Below are positions 1 to 10,610 of a stretch of DNA of 64,000 nucleotides, piece by piece (within the stretch, counting starts at the first letter, position 1; the number at the start of each line of letters is the position of its first letter). The stretch is from Litsea cubeba. Taxonomy: Eukaryota > Streptophyta > Magnoliopsida > Laurales > Lauraceae. The stretch lies in the NCBI GenBank assembly GCA_012931725.1, contig CM022951.1, forward strand, positions 29,877,255-29,941,254. The letters are read 5' to 3'. The notes under the pieces were generated by a model. That model did not search any database. It was not told the origin of the DNA and saw nothing but the letters and a program-made list of their open reading frames with translations. A program made the position numbers and the translations under genes.

Positions 1-135
1 ATTGTAATCGACTCTGACAGTCTCCCAGACATCATAGCCAAGTGACTTAATGAAAGCCTGCATTCTGATCTTCCAGAAGGAGTAATTAGAACCATCAAAC
101 AAAGGTGCTTTCTTATTCCCTGTATTGGTTGCCAT
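1..135 (-). CDS. gag: gag N-terminus of element A' (partial)
   Basis: These are the first 45 codons of a copia Gag, starting at the ATG complementary to 133-135 and running off the left edge. The translation begins MATNTGNKKAPLFDGSNYSF, followed by a W-x-x-x-M motif typical of the N-terminus of copia-type Gag (UBN2 / gag-polypeptide family). It matches the N-terminus of the complete element A protein except for an aspartate in place of glycine near codon 43. Gag forms the cytoplasmic particle that packages element RNA. Whether the rest of this copy is intact cannot be seen. Confidence 0.85.
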   Translation of the reverse strand, partial: MATNTGNKKAPLFDGSNYSFWKIRMQAFIKSLGYDVWETVRVDYN

Positions 136-189
136 GTGATTTGACAAGAGATCACCCTTAGCGTGTTAAGCTTTTCAAGGGAACCTTAC

Positions 190-201
190 GCTCTGATACC
201 A
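190..201 (-). promoter_or_regulatory. Primer-binding site, element A'
   Basis: On the minus strand this reads TGGTATCAGAGC, complementary to the 3' end of plant initiator tRNA-Met, and it lies two bases inside the LTR edge at 204. It is the start site of minus-strand DNA synthesis. Confidence 0.9.
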
Positions 202-808
202 ATTGTTAGATATCGCGATCACTGAGAGGGGGGGGGGGTGAATCAATGATTCCTTAAAAACAGGTCCGGTTTAACAACAAAAGCAAATCAAATCACACAA
301 GGACACCAGATTTAACGTGGTTCACCAAAAGGCTACGTCCACGGTTCAAACACTGTCCGAACACCGATCCGGAACAGGTCTGAATCTATTTAGTCGCACC
401 AACGACAAAGAGCACCAACCCTTAAGTTTCAGATAGCACCAACTATCTAGGAAGCACCGACTCCCTTTACAATTTATCTGCACCAACAGATAGGATCACC
501 AAACCCCTAACACCAAGCACCAACTTGATGTTCTACAGATTTAAAGTAGAGAACTTTTCTACAGCCTTTCCCCTCTACAATCTCTCTCTCTCAATCCCTT
601 ACAAATTGAAATTAAAGCATAAACAAAGAGACACTTATCTTATGGAAGAATCACCATCTTCATGAGCACATTCTCGTCCACACTTGCTGTAGAAACGTGC
701 AACACAACAGCACACAGCAACAGCACCTTCTTCTTTCCAAAACCCTCTCTTTTCTTCTCTCTTCTCTTCTCTTCTCTTCTGTGTGTACTTAAAAACGAAC
801 CAATCAAG

Positions 809-820
809 CCTTTATATAGG
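809..820 (-). promoter_or_regulatory. TATA box of the A' LTR
   Basis: The minus strand reads CCTATATAAAGG, a strong plant TATA element. The same box stands at 16161-16173 in the element A LTR. It is inferred to drive the genomic transcript toward the left. Confidence 0.7.
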
Positions 821-950
821 TTATGGTAACCCTAAAGAGTGTTTAAATTAGGCTAGAATTCGTTTAGAAAGAGTCCCAAACGAAATACTTAAGTTTCCTG
901 AATTTTCATGCAAAACTTCTATTTCTGCGCAACTCAGGTTTCCCGTGTGT

Positions 951-1175
951 TCTACCAGTAGTACTTGCGGTAGAACAGATGAAATTCTCATGTCCAAGCT
1001 TCTGCTAGAATTTAAGCCACTTCTACCGGTAGTACTTGCGGTAGAACTTTCAGGGCAGCCACTTCTACCGGTAGTACTTGCGGTTGACAGATGGAAATCT
1101 CAGGGTCAGCCTTTTCTACCCCTTTTCTACCCCTGTTCTACCCCTGTTCTACCGGTAGAAATACCGGTTGACAGA
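951..1175. repeat. CTACCGGTAG palindrome array in A' LTR U3
   Basis: Three perfect CTACCGGTAG decamers lie at 1023-1032, 1065-1074 and 1149-1158. Near-copies (CTACCAGTAG at 952, TACTTGCGGTAG units, ACCGGTTGAC) and three TTCTACCCC repeats lie among them. The array sits about 130-350 bp upstream of the TATA box in the direction of transcription, so a role as an upstream promoter element is an inference from position. Confidence 0.75.
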
Positions 1176-1347
1176 TGAAATTCTGATTTCCTATACTGTT
1201 CTGTTTCAGCTCTGTTTTCTCTTTGAAGCTCTATCAACACCACACTTGTGACATTGTGTTGACAATAATTCCAACACAAGATGATACTTGAGATACTAAT
1301 TTCTTCAATTCTTCATTAAACTTCTCAAGGCATCTCAAATTCCAACA

Positions 1348-3072
1348 TCATGATCCCATGTTGTGTATAATTAATCCTAGATTGATTATGGGTATGGTGG
1401 CACCCTATTAAAGTTATGTTGTGATGCATGTTGTGTGCAAGTTTCATTAACATTGCTGGAATTTATTTTCCAGATTTGTTTAATGATGCACATAGTGAGT
1501 TTGCATGCACTAACCTCTTTGTTTGCAGCCATGTATTGCATCCTTGATGGTTCGTAAGATTGTTATGTGGATTTGGATGTTTTTTCATTAGTTGGAAAGT
1601 GTACGATTGCGCGTTTAGCAATCATAGGAAGTTGTAATTCTTTCTTTACTTTTATTCCAACTAGTCTTGATGTAAGCTTTCTTGAAAAGCATAGGTATCT
1701 CCAATTTAATTTGGGTTTTTATTTTTTATGGGTTTGCTTGTATAAATTTGATTTATTGGATCAAGCAAGAAGAAGAAAGTTTCAAGAAAGGTTGCAAGTA
1801 ACCGGACTCCTTAGTGGTGGAGGAGACAAGACTTCTTGGTGAAAGATGAGACCTATTCTTGATGTCCTAGTTCGATAAGGATTACAAGTCCGAAGAGCAA
1901 GGAGCCATCAAGGATCGCATACTTTTATTTGCTTTTATATATGGAATGCATGGATGAGTGCTTTATATAATTGCTATAATTGTCACCTAGAAACATGGCC
2001 ACCATTAGGTTCTAAAATTGGCATCTTTATTGTATTAGATTGTTTTTAGTTTGGCAAATTGTTTTAAACGGAACTTAGACCAGCACCTTCTATTTGTCTA
2101 AGGTTTAAAATTGGATAGGGTTTAGTTTATCTTGGTACCCTTGGTTTCCAAAGAAGGCTAAACTAAAATCTAATTAGATGCTACCTATGGGTTTTCATAA
2201 CCCAAGATAGGTTTTTGACTCTTTGAAGGGATTTGCTCAAATGTTTTAAAGCAAAGGTTATTTGATTTTAAGATGACTTAAGTCATAAATTTAATTAACC
2301 AAGTTTGCTAGATTTAAAAAGAGCTTTTGAGTAAAACAATGTAAAGGTCAAAAAGTATAAACCCTAGTGATAAATAATTAAGTGGGAGAGGGGTTTTTGG
2401 AAAGACCCCACGGCCTTCCATTTTCGGTTCATGTTATCTCATTAAAGTGTTAGTAGGTGCGGCCATCCCTTCGGTGGAGTTCTTTAGTAAGGACCTCTTT
2501 GATGGGTTAATGGGTGAACTAATGTGAATATTCGTAATGAGGTGTTAGTAGGAGCGGCCATCCCTTCGGTGGAGTTCTTTACTAAAGATCACTTCTATAG
2601 AATGTCAATGAAGTGTTGGTGGGAGCGGCCATCCCTTCGGTGGAGCTCTTTACTAAAGGTCACTTCTAGAAAGGATAAAAGTCTCTTCCCTTCGGAGGAC
2701 TTAATCATAGACATTCTGGGAAATTTCATAAGAGATGGTTATACACTTAACATAAGACGGTAATGACCTCTCCTTAGGAGTTAAAGGGTTATTTGTCATA
2801 TGAGGCCAAACCAATCAGTGATTGGACTACCACTGGATATGTGTCCAGATAGTGATAATCCAAATAAGTCTGCCTTAATTCAACGTGACTGTAGGCTCGG
2901 CCATCCCTTCGATGGAGGGTCTATGAGGAGGTTGAAACACTGATACATTATGATTGGGGTGGAATAATGTAAAAAGTTTTTGTGCTTTGTTTTTCCTTTT
3001 GTAACAAGCACCATATGCATATTACATATATACTGCATGTCTAATTATAAACCGTTTTATATCCAGAAAGAG
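1348..3072 (+). other. B1 untranslated leader
   Basis: This is a 1.7-kb AT-rich leader between the PBS and gag, nearly identical in B2 (19450-21187) and B3 (41027-42761) and more diverged in B4. It contains no convincing gene. A 91-codon open frame at 1567-1842 corresponds to the end of a 135-codon frame in B2 and B3, but is not open in B4. The most structured part is the repeated hairpin region listed separately. Confidence 0.7.
2463..2915 (+). repeat. Four-fold CCATCCCTTCGRTGG hairpin repeats in B1 leader
   Basis: The 15-mer CCATCCCTTCGGTGG occurs at 2463-2477, 2558-2572 and 2629-2643, and CCATCCCTTCGATGG at 2901-2915. Each can fold into a 5-bp stem (CCATC with GGTGG or GATGG) and a CCTTC loop. 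The R position changes a U-G pair to a U-A pair and so keeps the stem. The first three lie in about 70-95-bp repeat units ending GAGTTCTTTA(C/G)TAAAG. Corresponding copies occur at 20578-21030 (B2), 42152-42605 (B3) and 52570-53021 (B4, minus). The function is unknown. Confidence 0.7.
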
Positions 3073-3248
3073 ATGGGTAAAGACTCTTTTAGTCCGTTGA
3101 TGTGCATTCTTCGTGAGAACAAACTGACTGGCCCTAACTGCATAGATTGGAAAAGAAATCTTGACATAGTACTCACAGCTGAGGAGTACAAGTATGTCTT
3201 GCTGGAAAACTGTCCCGATATTGATGCTAATTCTACTGATGACCAACG
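3073..3248 (+). pseudogene. gag: B1 gag N-terminus, split by solo LTR C1
   Basis: This is the first part of B1 Gag, starting at the ATG of MGKDSFSPLM. The open frame extends upstream to 2980, but the same internal ATG is in a position like the D start, so I chose 3073. The W-K-R-N-L-D motif typical of this gag type is present. The frame is interrupted after codon 58 by a solo LTR and resumes at 4233; the insertion plus TSD is 984 bp, so the frame is preserved by chance, but the LTR itself contains stops. Confidence 0.85.
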
Positions 3249-4227
3249 TGTTGGAAATAGGGTGGGCCTCTAGGATAGGTTTCAAAAACTTTTGACCCAC
3301 TTGACGCAGGGATCAACTATCCACAAGGCTATAAAACCCAATCCAAGATCTATGTACTCAATCTCAGTCATCATGATCAGTAAATACAATCTATCTAGAA
3401 GATAGAAACAGCAACTAACAAGCACCCATAATAATCTACAACATGCAAGGAAGTGGATTATACCTTTGGAGCTCGGTTGTGCTCTAATGGAGAAGTTGTG
3501 TCTTTCTTTGATGATGAAACGCTTTCACTAATCAAATAGGGATCTCGAAGACCTCTTGATCTTCCACGCTATGACCCGTATTAGATTCTCCTTTTTCTCA
3601 AGAAGATGGTGGGATCTCCAAGAGAAAACTACTAGGAACTCTAGGGAGGAACTAGAAAGAGAACTAGAAGAGGGGAAGGTGGAAGAGCATGTGCAACTAT
3701 TGCACAAAAGGGCCTTGGGCGTGAATCCCTAGGTGGTTGTATGCATGGGACGTCCAAGGCATCCTCTCCTCTTATTTATAGCTTTTTCAAGTTGCCACCT
3801 TAAAATAAAGACAGTGTTTATAAGGTGCTTCTCATGGTCCTTCAATACATCAAATGTACCAGCACTATGATCCAGAATCTTCCATTCTGATGATCGAGAC
3901 AAATCACACTATCTCATAGTGATCAAAGTACTGCAACCTTATCAGTATGAGATGTCCAGTCTCATCACTGGTTGTGATAATATTTAAGTATAAGATTTGC
4001 CACACATGTCTCCCGTATGTGGATCTCATCCATACACATGTGTTACATCTAATATACTTGTGGACCCCGGTTCATCTCATGAACCATCATGTCATTCGTA
4101 TTAGTTATGTGCAAGTATATAATAAATCACCATTCATCTCATGAAAGGAAAGCATGAATATATGAATAAATAAAGAATTTAATCAATTTATTATATCATC
4201 TACTGGATTGAGTCCATAAAACTAACA
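3249..4227 (-). mobile_element. Solo LTR C1 (copia family C), internally deleted
   Basis: This is a 979-bp solo LTR. On the plus strand it starts TGTTGGAAATAGGG and ends AAAACTAACA; the sense direction is minus, as shown by D, where the same end follows the polypurine tract. It is flanked by perfect TSDs CAACG (3244-3248 and 4228-4232). It lacks about 0.8 kb present in C2 and C3; the deletion point is near 3790-3797, just upstream of the TATA box, so the palindrome array described for C3 is lost. A TATA-like sequence remains on the minus strand at 3773-3781, with GGACGTCC at 3748-3755. Confidence 0.95.
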
Positions 4228-4232
4228 CAACG

Positions 4233-6801
4233 AGAGGCTGAGAAGAAATGGAAGAAAGCGAATAGCATGGCCAAATGTTACATGCTCGCTTCCATGTCCA
4301 ACGTGTTGCAAACACAGCACGAGCATATGGACACAGCCTATGAAATCATGATGTCCTTGTCTGAGATGTTCACAGACAAGAGCAGGCCAGCTAGGCAAGC
4401 TGCTATGAGGACCATCATGAATGCTAGGATGGCTGAGGGAACACCTGTCAGAGAGCATATGCTCAAGCTGATGGATTGTTTCAATGAAGCTGAGATTCTA
4501 GGGGCTGAGATTGATGCTGGGAGTCAAACTGACATGATTCTCGAAACTCTGCCGGACTCTTTCAATCAGTTCAAGCTCAATTTCAATATGAGCAAGATGG
4601 ACATGACTCTACCTGAGTTAATGAAAGAACTCCAGGCGGCAGAGGCCATCATGAAGCCCAAAGCCCAAGCTCATTTTTTCCAGTCTTCCTCTAAACTGAA
4701 CCCGAAAGGGAAGAAGTCCAAGAAGAAGCAGAACAAGGGAAAAGGGCAGAAAAAGGACAATGCTGGAAATAAGAAGGACAAGGGTACAGATGGAAAGCCC
4801 GAAGGGAAATGCTTCAAGTGTGGCCTCAAATGTCATTGGAAGAAAGATTGTCCCAAGTTCCTGGCCTCAGTTAAGAAAGGTACTTCTTTTTCATACTACA
4901 TTGAAACTTGTCTAGTGGTTGATTCTACTGACTCATGGATAGTAGACTCAGGAGCCACTAATCATATCTACAATTCATTGCAGGGGTTTCAGATAATGCA
5001 GAGAATTGAGAAAGGAGAGTTTGCCTTTAGAGTCGGAACTGGAGCTAAAGTTTGGGCAGTAGAAGTAGGAGTAGTTACCTTACATTTTCCATGTAATAGG
5101 ATATTAGTTTTAAATAATGTTTTCTATGTTCCGGACATGAGGAAGAATTTAATTTCAGTTTCCAGATTAATTGAATTTAATTATTCAGTTTCTTTCCATT
5201 CTGGTATTGATATCAGTAGAGATGGAAATATTATATGTTCCGGTAGAATACATGACAACTTATTTTATATATATCCTATTGCTCCTACACTGCATAATGT
5301 ACAACAAGAAAACTTAACTTCCCTTAAAAGGAAGGTATCTTCAATCAATGACACATATCTTTGGCACTTACGTTTGGGTCACATTAACCTAAAACGGATT
5401 CAGAGGTTGGTAGAAGATGGGCCCTTAAGCTCATTAGATTTCGAACCTTTTCCTCAGTGCGAATCTTGTCTCAAGGGAAAGATGACCAAACGGTCATTCT
5501 CTGGAAAGGGACTAAGGTCAAAGGAGTTGTTAGAATTGATTCACACTGATGTGTGTGGTCCTATGAACAAACCGGCTCGAGGAGGGTATGAGTATTACAT
5601 CACCTTCACTGATGATTACTCTAGATATGGATATGTATACCTAATGCGATGCAAGTCTGAGGCGTTTGATAAGTTCAAACAATTCAAGGCTGAGGCGGAG
5701 CTACAACTAGGAAAACATATCAAAGCCCTTCGATCTGATCGAGGTGGCGAGTACCTCCTGGGTGAGTTCAAGGAGTACCTCACACAACATGGGATTGTGT
5801 CTCAGTTATCTGCACCGGGTACACCCCAGCAAAATGGTGTAGCGGAGAGAGGAAACCGTACCCTTCTTGATATGGTAAGGTCCATGATGAGTCATGCAAC
5901 CCTACCTATATCTTTTTGGGGATATGCCCTAGAAGCAGCAGCATACATTTTAAATCTGGTACCTTCTAAATCAGTACCTAGGACACCCCAAGAAATGTGG
6001 ACAAGTCGAAAACCTAGTTTAAGACATATTCACATTTGGGGTTGTCCAGCCTATGTACTGAATGATAAAGCTACCAAGCTAGAACCCAGATCGGAAATGT
6101 GCTACTTCGTTGGGTATCCTAAAGGAACGAGAGGTGGCATCTTTTATCGTCCAAAGGAGAAAAAAGTGCTCATCAATACTCATGCTAGGTACTTGGAGGA
6201 TGATTGTATGATGCACCAAGAGCTTAGTTGTAAAGAAACCCTTGAGGAGATTCTTCCGGGATCTCCTATAACATCTGTACCAGATCCTGAGACAGTTGTT
6301 GAACAAGATATTCCTTTAAACACTCCGGAGCCTCGTCGTAGTGGGAGAATTTCTAGACAGCCAGAAAGATATCTAGGAGTGTCTTTTAAGACCGACTCTG
6401 AAGATCTGGTTGAGGATCCTACTAGTTATGATGAAGCAGTAACGGATATAGATGCTGACATGTGGCAGCAAGCGATGAAATCTGAAATGGATTCTTTGTA
6501 TTCCAATCAAGTCTGGGAACTTGTAGATGCACCTGAAGGGATTAAACCTATAGGGTGCAAGTGGATCTACAAGAGAAAGAGAGGAGTGGATGGGAAGGTG
6601 GAAACCTTCAAAGCAAGACTGGTGGTGAAAGGATATACTCAGAAAGAGGGTATCGATTATGAGGAAACCTTTTTGCCAGTGGCTATGCTTAAGTCCAAAA
6701 GGATTCTCTTGGCCATCGCATGTCATTATGACTACGAGATATGGCAATGGATGTCAAGACAGCTTTTCTTAATGGAAGTCTTGACGAATGCATCTATATG
6801 A
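4233..6801 (+). pseudogene. gag-pol: B1 gag-protease-integrase-RT (frameshifted)
   Basis: This is the continuation of the B1 polyprotein. Counting from the ATG at 4267, the CCHC zinc knuckle starts at residue 182 (CFKCGLKCHWKKDC; the usual glycine is cysteine here), the protease D-S-G-A is at 227, the integrase HHCC-type region with W-H-L-R-L-G-H follows, and the integrase catalytic residues are D428, D491 and E527 (35 residues between the last two). The N-terminal part of RT follows, including CKWIYKRKRG. A single-base deletion at about 6745 (CAATGG where the related copy D has CAAATGG) shifts the frame, and 20 foreign residues precede a stop at 6799-6801. RT resumes in another frame at about 6746. 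Confidence 0.9.
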
Positions 6802-7252
6802 TGCAACCAGAGGGCTTCATTGCTAGTGGCCAAGATTACATGGTTTGTAAACTTAAGAAGTCCATTTATGGACTTAAGCAAGCATCTCGAGCATGGAACA
6901 TCAAGTTTAATCAGGCAGTCAAATCCTTTGGCTTTGATCAAAACATTGATGAACCATGTGTGTATAAGAAAGGAAATGGGAAAGCAGTTGCGTTTTTGGT
7001 TCTGTATGTAGATGACATATTACTCAGAGGAAATGATGTAGGTTTATTGTCATCCACAAAGGTTTGGTTATCCTCTCAATTTCAGATGAACGATTTGGGT
7101 GAGGCCAGCTATATCTTAGGGATCAAGCTTTTGCGTGATCGAAAGAATAAGATGTTAGCCCTATCCCAATCTTCATATATTGAGAAGATATTGGTCAAGT
7201 TTAACATGCATGACTCCAAGAAGGGCCTCCTACCTTCTAGACATGGAGTACC
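6746..7252 (+). pseudogene. pol: B1 reverse transcriptase, C-terminal part
   Basis: The frame opens at the ATG at 6741 and becomes homologous at MDVKTAFLNG. It holds the RT palm motif YVDD followed by ILL (about 7006-7017), Y-G-L-K-Q-A-S and the G-I-K-L-L-R-D-R-K segment. It is cut after HGVP by insertion of element A at 7253; the missing part, starting with the TSD GTACC, continues at 16689. Confidence 0.9.
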
Positions 7253-10200
7253 TGTTAGATATCGCGATCACTGAGAGGGGGGGGGGGTGAATCAGTGATT
7301 CTTTAAAAACAGGTCCAATTTAACAACAAAAGCAAATCAAATCACACAAGGACACCAGATTTAACGTGGTTCACCGAAAGGCTACGTCCACGGTTCAAAG
7401 ACTGTCCGAACACCAATCCGGAACAGATCTGAATCTATTTAGTCGCACCAACGACAAAGAGCACCAACCCTTAGTTTCAGATAGCACCAACTATCTTGGA
7501 AGCACCTACTCCCTTTAGTTTCAGATAGCACCAACTATCTAGGAAGCACCGACTCCCTTTACAATTTATCTGCACCAACAGATAGGATCACCAAACCCCA
7601 GACACCAAGCACCAACTTGATGTTCTACAGAATAAGAATAGAAACCTTTTTCTATAGCCCTTCCCCTCTACAATCTCTCTCTCTCAATCCCTTACAAATT
7701 GAAAATTAAAGCATAAATAGAGAGACACTTATCTTATGGACGAAACACCATCTTCAAGAGCACATCCTCGTCCACACTTGCTGTAGAAACTTCTGACAAT
7801 ACTGCACACAGCAACAGCACTCTCTTCTCTCCAAAACTCTCTCTCTTTTCTTCTCTTTTCTCTTCTCTTCTTTCTCTCTTGTTGTGTCTACTTAAAAACA
7901 AACCAAACATGCCTTTATATAGGTTATGATAACCCTTAAGAGTGTTCAAAATAGGCTACAATTCGTTTAGAAAGAGTCCCAAACGAAATAGATAAGAATG
8001 CTGAATTTTCGTGCAAGACTTCTGTTTCTGCGCAACTCTGGTTCCCGTGCTCGGTCGACATCCTTCCTTGCTCGGTCGACATCATACACAGTCTGGAAAC
8101 AGATAACTTTCGTGCTCGGTCGACATCCTGGGGTCCCGGTCGACTGACGACACACTGTGTCACGAAAATAACTGGGAGCTTCCTGAAACTTGTTCTGCAG
8201 GTTTCTTTTTGCTCGGTCGACCGCATGGGGTGCCCGGTCGACCGACCACTCTGCTTCAGGAATTCAGAATTCCTGAACTGTTTCAACTCTGATTTCTCTT
8301 TTAAGCTTTATCAACACCAACCTATTAACATCATGCTTGTGACAATGTGTTGACAAGAATTTGTTGGAAATAGGGTGGGCCTCTAGGATAGGTTTCAAAA
8401 ACTTTTGACCCACTTGACGCAGGGATCAACTGTCCATAAGGCTATAAAACCCAATCCAAGATCTATGTCCTCAATCTCAGTCATCATGATCAGTAAAACA
8501 ATTTATCTAGAAGATAAAAACAGCAACATATAAGCAACAAATAAATCTACAACATGCATGGAAGTAGATTATACCTTTGGAGCTCGGTTGTGCTCTAATG
8601 GAGAAGTTGCGTCTTTCTTTGATCATGAAATGCTTTCACTCATCAAATAGGGATCTCCAAGACCTCTTGATCTTCCACGCTATGACCCGTATTAGATTCT
8701 CCTTTTTCTCAAGAAGATGGTGGGATCTCCAAGAGAAAACTACTAGGAACTCTAGGGAGGAACTAGAAAGAGAACTAGAAGAGAGAGAGGAGGAAGAGCA
8801 TGTGCAACTATTGCACTAGGGAGGCTTGGGCGTGAATCCCAATGTGGATTTATGCATGGGACATCCAAGGCCTCTTCTCCTCTTATTTATAGCTTTTGCA
8901 AGCCCAACTTACTAATTTCCATTAGAAGTCTTACTTCCAAAAATTAGTAACTATCTCTTCTTAATTAAAATAGAAGTCTTACTTCCATTAATTAATTAGT
9001 AACTTACCATATCATAATTAGAAGTCTCACTTCAAATATGATTAGTAACTTTCCAATTCCTTTCTAATTAAAATAGAAGTCTCACTTCTACTAAAATTAG
9101 TAAGTCTACTATTACCACTATTAGAAGTCTCACTTCAAATAGAAATAGTAACTTTCCTTTTAGAGTTCAACTAGAATTAGATACTTTCTAATAATTGGGC
9201 TAGCGTGGGGACCACTAGGGATTCCTTAGAAAGCTGGCTCCAACTGGGACTCGCGACCGCACATCTCATGTGTAATCCGGGCCCACAGTTAATTGCAAAT
9301 AACTCCACTATATAAATGCAATTGAACTCCAGTCTTAGGAATATTACATAGAAGACCCTAAACTTCCACATTACCACAAGTAGACCCCTCTATCAATATC
9401 CATGGATCAATTGGACCTGTCTTCCAAACTTGGTCCATATCTTATTATCCTTGAGCCCCAATTAATTATAATGATCATAGGTACCTTTCCAATTAACTCT
9501 TAATCGGAATGGGTGCGCACTTACCAATGATAAATCCATTAATTGGCAGAAGGGGATATTAGAGATAGATTCCTTCTTGACTATTGAATGTTCCCACAGC
9601 TCTACTACCATGTACCCAAATCACCGAGGTGTTGACCTACAGTTGGCCTCACTCATTGGTGACTCAAAGCAAATGAATAGATAGAAACTTGAGTTCATTA
9701 ATGTCTCAGGATTGAGAGCCTATTGCTAGGGAATTATGAGAGCAGACCTTAAAATAAAGACAGTGTTTATCAGGTGCTTCTCATGGTCCTTCAATACATC
9801 CAATGTACCAACACAATGATCCAGAATCTTCCATTCTGATGATCGAGACAAATCACACTATCTCATAGTGATCAAAGTGCTGCAACCTTGTCAGTATGAG
9901 ATGTCCAGTCTCATCACTGGTTGTGAATATATTTTAAGTATAAGATTTGTCATACATGTCTCCCGTATGTGGATCTCATCCATACACATGTATTACATCT
10001 AATATACTTGTGGACCCCGGTTCATCTCATGAACCATCATGTCATTCGTATTGGTTATGTGCAAGTATATAATAAATCACCATTCATCTCATGAAAAGTA
10101 AACATGAATATATGAATAAATAAAGAATTTAATCAATTTATTATATCATCTACTGGATTGAGTCCATAAAACTAACAGAATTCCAACTCAAAACAATGCT

Positions 10201-10259
10201 TGAGATACTAATTTCTTCAATTCTTCAAAAAACTTCTCAAGTCATCTCAAATTCCAACA
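7253..10259 (-). repeat. 3' LTR of element A (contains solo LTR C2)
   Basis: The plus strand starts TGTTAGATATCGCG at 7253 and ends AAATTCCAACA at 10259. The LTR is split by C2 at 8362-10177; without it the length is 1186 bp, equal to the other LTR. It contains the TATA box (about 7911-7922, minus) and the GGTCGAC palindrome array (about 8050-8245). Confidence 0.93.
8362..10177 (-). mobile_element. Solo LTR C2 (copia family C)
   Basis: This is a 1816-bp solo LTR (plus strand TGTTGGAAATAGGG...AAACTAACA) with perfect TSDs GAATT at 8357-8361 and 10178-10182, inside the 3' LTR of element A. It contains the full set of TAGAAGT(C/T)TNACTTC palindromes (about 8926-9135) upstream of the minus-strand TATA box near 8885-8893. 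No internal retrotransposon sequence remains, so this is a product of LTR-LTR recombination. Confidence 0.95.
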
Positions 10260-10563
10260 ATCTCCCCCTTTGGAATTGTTGGCAACACTTTTGGAACTTC
10301 AACACTTGAAACACGTTGATCTTTATGAAGCTTCTTCAGAACCATAGTCTCCCCCTGTCTTAAAAAAAATCAAGATCTTCTAACACTCTTGATACCAATC
10401 TCCCCAAAGTTATCATAGCATAACTTCTTCTAAGCATAGCTTTCTCCTAGCATAACTTTCAATCTCCCCCTAGCTTAAGTCTTTCTCCCCCTTTGACAAC
10501 AAGTCCAAAGGGACCAACGAAGGAGCGAATAGGATATTCAAGGAATACTTTGCTCCCCCTTTC
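10260..10563 (-). promoter_or_regulatory. Multiple polypurine tracts of element A
   Basis: Next to the 3' LTR the minus strand reads AAAGGGGGAGAT (10260-10271), the canonical plus-strand primer. Four further close copies lie within 300 bp (10346-10356, 10461-10471, 10482-10495 and 10551-10563), plus a shorter one near 10397-10408. Repeated polypurine tracts between pol and the 3' LTR have been described as a hallmark of Sireviruses. The segment has no coding frame. Confidence 0.85.
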
Positions 10564-10610
10564 AAGCACAACTCCTAAGGATTAGGAGAGTGAGTAACTC
10601 CTAATTTTTT

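Larger units (their letters stand above)
1..1347 (-). mobile_element. Element A' (Sirevirus-like copia), 5' end only
   Basis: This is the 5' end of a minus-strand LTR retrotransposon that continues beyond the left edge of the window. Reading right to left it has a 5' LTR (1347 to 204), a tRNA-Met primer-binding site and the first 45 codons of gag. It matches element A (7253-16688) closely in gag, PBS and most of the LTR, but its upstream LTR segment is different. It is inserted in the leader of B element B1, just after the B primer-binding site: uninterrupted B copies read through the same point at 19464 and 41041. The TSD is probably TCATG (1348-1352), but the partner copy is outside the window. 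Confidence 0.9.
204..1347 (-). repeat. 5' LTR of element A'
   Basis: This is a 1144-bp LTR. On the minus strand it begins TGTTGGAATTTGAGATG and ends GCGATATCTAACA (TG...CA). A TATA box lies at 809-820 on the minus strand, with a pyrimidine/purine-rich (CTTCT)n tract downstream of it. The end near gag carries a G-run of about 11 bases at 228-238. Compared with the element A LTR, the outer parts align, but the segment upstream of the TATA box (about 945-1175) is replaced by an unrelated palindrome array. Confidence 0.92.

Noticed and set aside
204..1347. A' LTR as a solo LTR
   Set aside because: It is followed by a primer-binding site and gag in the right orientation, so it is a 5' LTR of an element running off the window.
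2463..2915. Repeats in the B leader as a CRISPR-like array
   Set aside because: Spacing is irregular, the repeats are hairpins inside a retrotransposon leader, and the genome is a plant.
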